A DNA stretch of 36,502 nucleotides from Thiohalobacter sp. (GTDB lineage: Bacteria; Pseudomonadota; Gammaproteobacteria; Thiohalobacterales; Thiohalobacteraceae): NCBI GenBank assembly GCA_026993645.1, contig JALWSQ010000272.1, forward strand, positions 1-36,502, in the 5' to 3' direction. A model generated the notes under the pieces. It searched no databases. It was given only the letters and a program-made list of their open reading frames with translations, and had not been told where the DNA came from. Each line of letters begins with the position of its first letter. Position 1 is the first letter of the stretch. The position numbers were made by a program, and so were the translations under genes. Below, piece by piece: positions 32,644-36,502 of this stretch.

Positions 32644-33786
32644 ATGAACTTGGGTGAGGCAGGCAGGGTGGCTTTGTCGGCGCCGTTGCGGATGCGGCGC
32701 GGCGGCTCGCTCACCGACGTGGTGCTCGCCTACGAGAGCTGGGGCCAGCGGGCCGCGGACGGTGACAACGTCATCGTCCTCTTCACCGGGCTGTCGCCCT
32801 CGGCCCACGCCGCCGCCTCCACCGCGGATCCCACCCCCGGCTGGTGGGAGTACATGGTGGGGGAGGGCCGGCCCCTGGACACCCGCCGCTACCAGGTGAT
32901 CTGCTTCAATTCCCTGGGCAGCTGTTTCGGTTCCACCGGCCCCGCCTCGCCACGGCCCGATGGCGGCGGGCCCTATGCGGTGGATTTCCCCGACCTGTGC
33001 GTGGAGGACATCGCCGCCGCGGTCCGCATGGGGCTGGAGGCGCTGGGCATCCCGCGGGTCCGCGCCCTGGTGGGCACCTCCCTGGGCGGCATGTCGGCCC
33101 TGGCCTTTGCTGCGCTGTATCCCGGCTTCGCCCGGGAACTGGTGGTGATCTCGGCCGCGGCCGCCGCGCTGCCCTCGGCCATCGCCATCCGTTCCCTCCA
33201 GCGTGAGGTGATCCGGTCCGATCCGGCCTGGCAGGGTGGACGCTATGCGCCCGGGCCGGGTCCCCGCGATGGCATGCGCATCGCGCGCAAGATCGGGCTC
33301 ATGTCCTATCGCTCCGCTCTGGAGTGGGAGCAGCGGTTCGGCCGCGAACGGCGCGAGCCGGATGCCGGCGAGGTGCCGGCGTTCGGCATCGAGTTCCAGG
33401 TGGAGTCCTACCTGGATGCCAACGCCCGCAAGTTCGTGGACGGCTTCGATGCCAACTGCTACCTCTACCTGTCCCGGGCCATGGACTGGTTCGACCTGGC
33501 GGAGCACGGCGACGGCGACCTGGTGGGCGCCATCGCGGCCATGGCCCTGCGCCGGGCCCTGGTGGTCGGCGTGGAGACGGACTTCCTGTTCCCGCCGCGG
33601 CAGCAGGTAGAGCTGGCCACCGCCTTGCGCCAGGCGGGGGTGGATACCCGGCTGGAGCTGCTGCCGTCCGTCCAGGGCCACGATGCCTTCCTGGTGGACC
33701 GGCCGCGGTTCGGCGCCCTGCTGCGGGATTTTCTGGCCGCCGGCGCCGGCGCGGACGCCAAGGGACAGCGGCTGGCCACCGCCTGA
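32644..33786 (+). CDS. metX: MetX-family O-acyltransferase (homoserine or serine, 380 aa)
   Basis: The alpha/beta-hydrolase fold acyltransferase activates an amino acid hydroxyl, normally homoserine, with an acyl-CoA for methionine synthesis. The triad is Ser146 in GTSLGGMSAL, Asp313 in ETDFLFPP and His346 in QGHDAFLVD. VICFNSLGSCFGSTGP, FPDLCVEDIAAAV and FDANCYLYLSRAMDWFDLA are family landmarks. Members differ between homoserine O-acetyl, homoserine O-succinyl and serine O-succinyl transfer, and the acceptor and donor cannot be fixed from sequence by eye; GTSLGG instead of GGSMGG and DWFDLA leave it open. The track ORF starts upstream at 32395, but the first region matches nothing. A NUDIX gene follows after 43 bases. 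Confidence 0.88.
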   Translation: MNLGEAGRVALSAPLRMRRGGSLTDVVLAYESWGQRAADGDNVIVLFTGLSPSAHAAASTADPTPGWWEYMVGEGRPLDTRRYQVICFNSLGSCFGSTGPASPRPDGGGPYAVDFPDLCVEDIAAAVRMGLEALGIPRVRALVGTSLGGMSALAFAALYPGFARELVVISAAAAALPSAIAIRSLQREVIRSDPAWQGGRYAPGPGPRDGMRIARKIGLMSYRSALEWEQRFGRERREPDAGEVPAFGIEFQVESYLDANARKFVDGFDANCYLYLSRAMDWFDLAEHGDGDLVGAIAAMALRRALVVGVETDFLFPPRQQVELATALRQAGVDTRLELLPSVQGHDAFLVDRPRFGALLRDFLAAGAGADAKGQRLATA

Positions 33787-33829
33787 TGCCGCCGCGCTCG
33801 GTATCGCAGCGCCGCGCGGGGGGCGGGCG

Positions 33830-34420
33830 ATGAAATTCTGCAGCCGCTGCGGGGGACCGCTGGAGGTCCGGGTGCCGGAGGGCGACAACCGGCCCCGCCA
33901 CGTGTGCCAACGCTGCCGGACCATCCACTACCAGAACCCCAAGATCGTGGCCGGCTGCCTGCCGGAGCTGGCCGACGGCCGCATCCTGCTGTGCCGTCGG
34001 GCCATCGAGCCGCGGTACGGCCTCTGGACCCTGCCGGCGGGGTTCATGGAGAACGGGGAGACCACGCTGCAGGCGGCGTTGCGGGAGACCCTGGAGGAGG
34101 CCGGGGTCCGGGTCACGGACCCCCGCTTGTACATCGTCTTCAACCTGCCTCACATCGACCAGGTCTACATGATGTTCCGCAGCCGGCTGCCAGCACCGGT
34201 GTTCGCCGCCGGCAGCGAGAGCCTGGAGGTGGCCCTGTTCGAGGAGTCCGCCATCCCCTGGGACCGGATCGCCTTCCCGGTGATCACCGAGACCCTGCGG
34301 CTCTACTTCACCGACCGCCGCCAGGGCCGGTTTCCCCTGCACCTGGGGGACATCGAGCGGCTGGCGGGGGAGCCGCCGCGGTACCGGGTACATCTGCCGG
34401 CGCGGGCCGAACTGCCCTAG
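33830..34420 (+). CDS. NUDIX hydrolase with N-terminal zinc ribbon (196 aa)
   Basis: A four-Cys zinc ribbon opens the protein (FCSRCGG and CQRC), followed by IHYQNPKIVAGCLPE. The Nudix box is GFMENGETTLQAALRETLEEAGV (G-x5-E-x7-RExxEExG). The layout is close to the NudC/YfcD-type zinc-ribbon hydrolases that act on nucleotide diphosphate derivatives, though it lacks a clear NADH-specific motif. The protein is cytoplasmic with Mg or Mn. Its start sits 43 bases after the metX stop with a weak site, and it may be co-transcribed. Its 3' end is 13 bases from the opposing ugd stop. Confidence 0.88.
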   Translation: MKFCSRCGGPLEVRVPEGDNRPRHVCQRCRTIHYQNPKIVAGCLPELADGRILLCRRAIEPRYGLWTLPAGFMENGETTLQAALRETLEEAGVRVTDPRLYIVFNLPHIDQVYMMFRSRLPAPVFAAGSESLEVALFEESAIPWDRIAFPVITETLRLYFTDRRQGRFPLHLGDIERLAGEPPRYRVHLPARAELP

Positions 34421-34433
34421 CGCGCGGGAGGCG

Positions 34434-35774
34434 TTACTCGGCCGGGGCGGCGGGGCGGCGGCCGATGGAGTAGTAGGTGAAGCCCTGGGCGGCCAGCCGC
34501 GCCGGATCGTAGAGGTTGCGGCCGTCGAAGATCACCGGGTTGGCCAGGCGCGAACGGATGTGCTCGAAGTCCGGGCTGCGGAACTCCGGCCATTCGGTGA
34601 TCACGATCAGGGCGTCGGCACCCTCCAGCGCCGCGTCGGCGGTCTCGCACAGCTGCAGGTCGGGCCGCTCGCCGTAGATGCGCCGGCATTCCTCCCGCGC
34701 CACCGGGTCGTAGGCCTGGATGTGGGCGCCCTGGGCCCACAGGGTCTCCATGATCACCCGGCTGGAGGCCTCGCGCATGTCGTCGGTGTTGGGCTTGAAG
34801 GCGAGCCCCCAGAGGGCGAAGCGGCGGCCCTCCAGGCGGTCGCCGAAGTGGGCCAGGACCTTTTCCGCCAGCAGGCGCTTCTGGCGGTGGTTGACGGCCT
34901 CCACGGCGCCCAGCAGCTGGGCCTGGTAGCCCACCTCGGCGGCGGTGCGCTCCAGGGCCCGCACGTCCTTGGGGAAGCAGGAGCCGCCGTAGCCGGCGCC
35001 CGGGTAGATGAACTGGTAGCCGATGCGCGGGTCGGAGCCGATGCCGACCCGGACCTGCTCGATGTCCGCCCCCAGGCGCTCGGCCAGATTGGCCAGCTCG
35101 TTCATGAAGCTGATCTTGGTGGCCAGCATGGCATTGGCGGCGTACTTGATCAGCTCGGCGGAGCGGACGTCCACCGCCAGCATGCGGTCACGGTTGCGGT
35201 TGAAGGGGGCGTAGAGGGCGCGCAGCAGTTCCGTGGTGCGCGGATTGTCGGTGCCCACGACGATGCGGTCCGGCCGCATGAAGTCGTCCAAGGCCGCGCC
35301 CTCCTTGAGGAATTCCGGGTTGGAAACGACGTCGAACTCGGTGTCCAGGCCGCGCGCCTGCAGTCGCTCGCGGATGGTCGCCCGGACCCGGTCCGCCGTG
35401 CCCACCGGCACCGTGGATTTGTCCACCACCACCCGGTACTGGTCCAGGTGGTCGCCGATGGTACGGGCCACCGCCAGCACGTGCTGCAGGTCGGCGGAGC
35501 CATCCTCGTCCGGCGGGGTGCCCACGGCGATGAACTGGAACAGGCCATGGGCGACGCCCTCGGCGGCGTCGGTGGTGAACCCCAGCCGACCCGCCCGCTG
35601 GTTGTCGTGGATCATGGTCTCCAGGCCGGGCTCGTAGATGGGGACGCGCCCCGCCTGCAGCATGGTCACCTTGTCCGCGTCGATGTCGACACAGAGCACC
35701 TCGTTGCCCACCTCCGCCAGGCAGGCGCCCGTCACCAGGCCGACGTAACCCGAGCCGTAGATCGTGACTTTCAT
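34434..35774 (-). CDS. ugd: UDP-glucose 6-dehydrogenase (446 aa)
   Basis: This enzyme oxidises UDP-glucose to UDP-glucuronate with two NAD, supplying precursors for exopolysaccharide or lipid A modification. The N-terminal Rossmann motif is [43 protein letters not shown] and [21 protein letters not shown] follow, and the catalytic Cys266 is in [31 protein letters not shown] starts the C-terminal nucleotide-binding part. The length is typical. Just upstream on the minus strand is a 24-base GC palindrome (35822-35845) that could influence its expression. No other polysaccharide gene is nearby. Confidence 0.95.
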   Translation of the reverse strand: MKVTIYGSGYVGLVTGACLAEVGNEVLCVDIDADKVTMLQAGRVPIYEPGLETMIHDNQRAGRLGFTTDAAEGVAHGLFQFIAVGTPPDEDGSADLQHVLAVARTIGDHLDQYRVVVDKSTVPVGTADRVRATIRERLQARGLDTEFDVVSNPEFLKEGAALDDFMRPDRIVVGTDNPRTTELLRALYAPFNRNRDRMLAVDVRSAELIKYAANAMLATKISFMNELANLAERLGADIEQVRVGIGSDPRIGYQFIYPGAGYGGSCFPKDVRALERTAAEVGYQAQLLGAVEAVNHRQKRLLAEKVLAHFGDRLEGRRFALWGLAFKPNTDDMREASSRVIMETLWAQGAHIQAYDPVAREECRRIYGERPDLQLCETADAALEGADALIVITEWPEFRSPDFEHIRSRLANPVIFDGRNLYDPARLAAQGFTYYSIGRRPAAPAE

Positions 35775-35821
35775 TGTCCCCGCTTCCCGTTGTAAATTGC
35801 TGCCCCGTCAGGGCCTTGTCC

Positions 35822-35845
35822 CCCCGCCGCCGGCCGGCGGCGGGG
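35822..35845. repeat. 24-base perfect GC palindrome upstream of ugd
   Basis: CCCCGCCGCCGG followed by CCGGCGGCGGGG is self-complementary over 12-bp arms with no loop. It lies 48 bases upstream of the ugd ATG and could extrude or act as an operator, or simply be a GC hairpin. Confidence 0.6.
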
Positions 35846-35916
35846 CCCCCCTGGTGCGATCCGCCGGCATCCTACCACAATCGGGGCCTGGATTCGGGCG
35901 CGGACGCGCATAACGG

Positions 35917-35945
35917 TTGACAGCCGACCGGCGGTCAACCAAAAT
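35917..35945 (+). promoter_or_regulatory. tRNA-tuf operon promoter with an inverted repeat
   Basis: TTGACA (35917-35922), 17 bases and CAAAAT (35940-35945) form a good sigma-70 promoter. GGTTGAC (35915-35921) and GTCAACC (35934-35940) are a perfect 7-bp dyad that includes the -35 and touches the -10. A GC-rich segment (CCCCGC) follows, as is common in stringently controlled tRNA promoters. Confidence 0.6.
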
Positions 35946-35961
35946 ACCCCGCTTCGCTCGC

Positions 35962-36046
35962 GGAGGGGTTCCCGAGTGGCCAAAGGGATCAGACTGTAAA
36001 TCTGACGGCTCAGCCTTCGGAGGTTCGAATCCTCCCCCCTCCACCA
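35962..36046 (+). tRNA. tRNA-Tyr (anticodon GTA)
   Basis: The 5' GGAGGGG pairs with CCCCTCC before the encoded ACCA. The anticodon loop is CTGTAAA, so the anticodon is GTA. A long variable arm (CGGCTCAGCCTTCGG region) gives the class II length of 85 bases. The T arm GGAGGTTCGAATCCTCC is present. Confidence 0.96.
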
Positions 36047-36085
36047 GTTGCAGGCGGTGCGCCGGAATGCCGGGACGGTTTCCTG

Positions 36086-36159
<74 letters not shown>

Positions 36160-36201
36160 GACGTGCCGGGCCCCGGCCGACGGGCGCAGCGCTTGGGTTT
36201 T

Positions 36202-36277
<76 letters not shown>

Positions 36278-36285
36278 TATGCAAT

Positions 36286-36331
36286 CCCGAGCGGACTCGG
36301 GTGTCGTTGCCGTCGTCGGCGGATAGCGCCG
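36286..36331 (+). other. Two small hairpins in the tuf leader
   Basis: CCCGAG-CGGA-CTCGGG (36286-36301) and CGGCG-GATAG-CGCCG (36317-36331) lie between tRNA-Thr and tuf. They could be RNase-processing or stability elements separating the tRNA part from the tuf mRNA. Confidence 0.42.
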
Positions 36332-36374
36332 AAACTTGAACCTTTAAATATGGAACCGGAACGGGAGACAGTCC

Positions 36375-36502
36375 ATGTCCAAGGAAAAGTTTGAGCGAAC
36401 GAAGCCGCATGTGAATGTGGGGACGATTGGTCATGTGGATCATGGGAAGACGACGCTGACGGCGGCGCTGACGAAGGTGTCGGCGGAGAAGTTCAGTGGT
36501 GC
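36375..36502 (+). CDS. tuf: Elongation factor Tu, partial (first 42 residues)
   Basis: The reading frame runs off the right edge. The start [20 protein letters not shown] followed by [20 protein letters not shown] is unmistakable EF-Tu, with the GTP P-loop [10 protein letters not shown]-Tu delivers aminoacyl-tRNA to the ribosome. It follows CGGGAGACAG at normal spacing. The tRNA genes upstream suggest a shared transcript. The codons are unusual for the window: CAT, AAT, GAT, ATT and GGT replace the C-ending codons used in neighbouring genes, and only two of the 42 visible codons end in C. Confidence 0.96.
   Translation, partial: MSKEKFERTKPHVNVGTIGHVDHGKTTLTAALTKVSAEKFSG

Noticed and set aside
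32351-32647. 98-residue ORF in the slyD-metX gap
   Set aside because: No family features or convincing ribosome site, and it crosses the metX promoter.

Overview
The window is about 36.5 kb of GC-rich, gene-dense DNA. Most codons end in G or C, intergenic gaps are short, and there is no insertion sequence, phage, integrase or CRISPR array. The gene set points to a gammaproteobacterium, probably a Chromatiales/Ectothiorhodospiraceae-type lineage; no search was possible, so this is inference. The evidence is a tRNA-Tyr/Gly/Thr cluster feeding into tuf, MEP-pathway IspG, COX15-type heme A synthase, SlyD, a fused ATP sulfurylase/APS kinase, and many small conserved proteins of the kind seen in sulfur-oxidising gammaproteobacteria.

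Layout. 1-4400: a partial minus-strand coiled-coil protein, a small PC4-like protein, then a tightly overlapping operon of FGGY (glycerol-kinase-like) kinase, glycerophosphodiester phosphodiesterase and a short GlpD-like flavoprotein. 4400-7220: sat-cysC fusion, a likely terminator, and purC with its own promoter. 7270-14330: metal-efflux operon encoding a His-rich exported protein, TolC-like outer-membrane factor, HlyD-like adaptor, CusA-type RND pump, a PII-like regulator and a DUF302 protein. 14360-18820: a SAP-like four-Cys small protein, CFA synthase, an unknown protein, CopA-type Cu(I) ATPase and a 25-residue membrane microprotein. 18820-22380: an HDOD protein facing a PAS-MCP-CZB chemoreceptor that is split by a one-base frameshift and preceded by a good sigma-28 promoter match. 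22360-25350: a minus-strand set of two unknown small proteins and heme A synthase, divergent from a 2Fe-2S flavoprotein reductase. 25430-28050: YdcH-like protein, an orphan Xre/MbcA/ParS-type domain protein, an unknown protein, a DnaJ-related protein, and a membrane protein with a helix-hairpin-helix tail. 28050-31730: metallo-beta-lactamase-fold hydrolase, ispG, and an HDOD-GGDEF protein. 31860-35780: slyD, a MetX-family acyltransferase, a NUDIX hydrolase and UDP-glucose dehydrogenase. 35900-end: tRNA-Tyr, tRNA-Gly, tRNA-Thr and the start of tuf.

How the genes fit together. Two metal-export routes lie close together: a tripartite RND system spanning the envelope and an inner-membrane Cu(I) ATPase, with accessory small proteins and a PII-like protein that may report metal or nucleotide state to the pump. 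The GDPD, kinase and flavoprotein genes form a plausible route from glycerophosphodiesters to a triose phosphate, but the kinase pocket differs from that of glycerol kinase. The most unusual points are the apparent loss of catalytic-loop residues in the ATP sulfurylase half of the Sat-CysC fusion, the single-C frameshift in the chemoreceptor, the unannotated microprotein after copA, and inverted repeats built into the spacers of two sigma-70 promoters.
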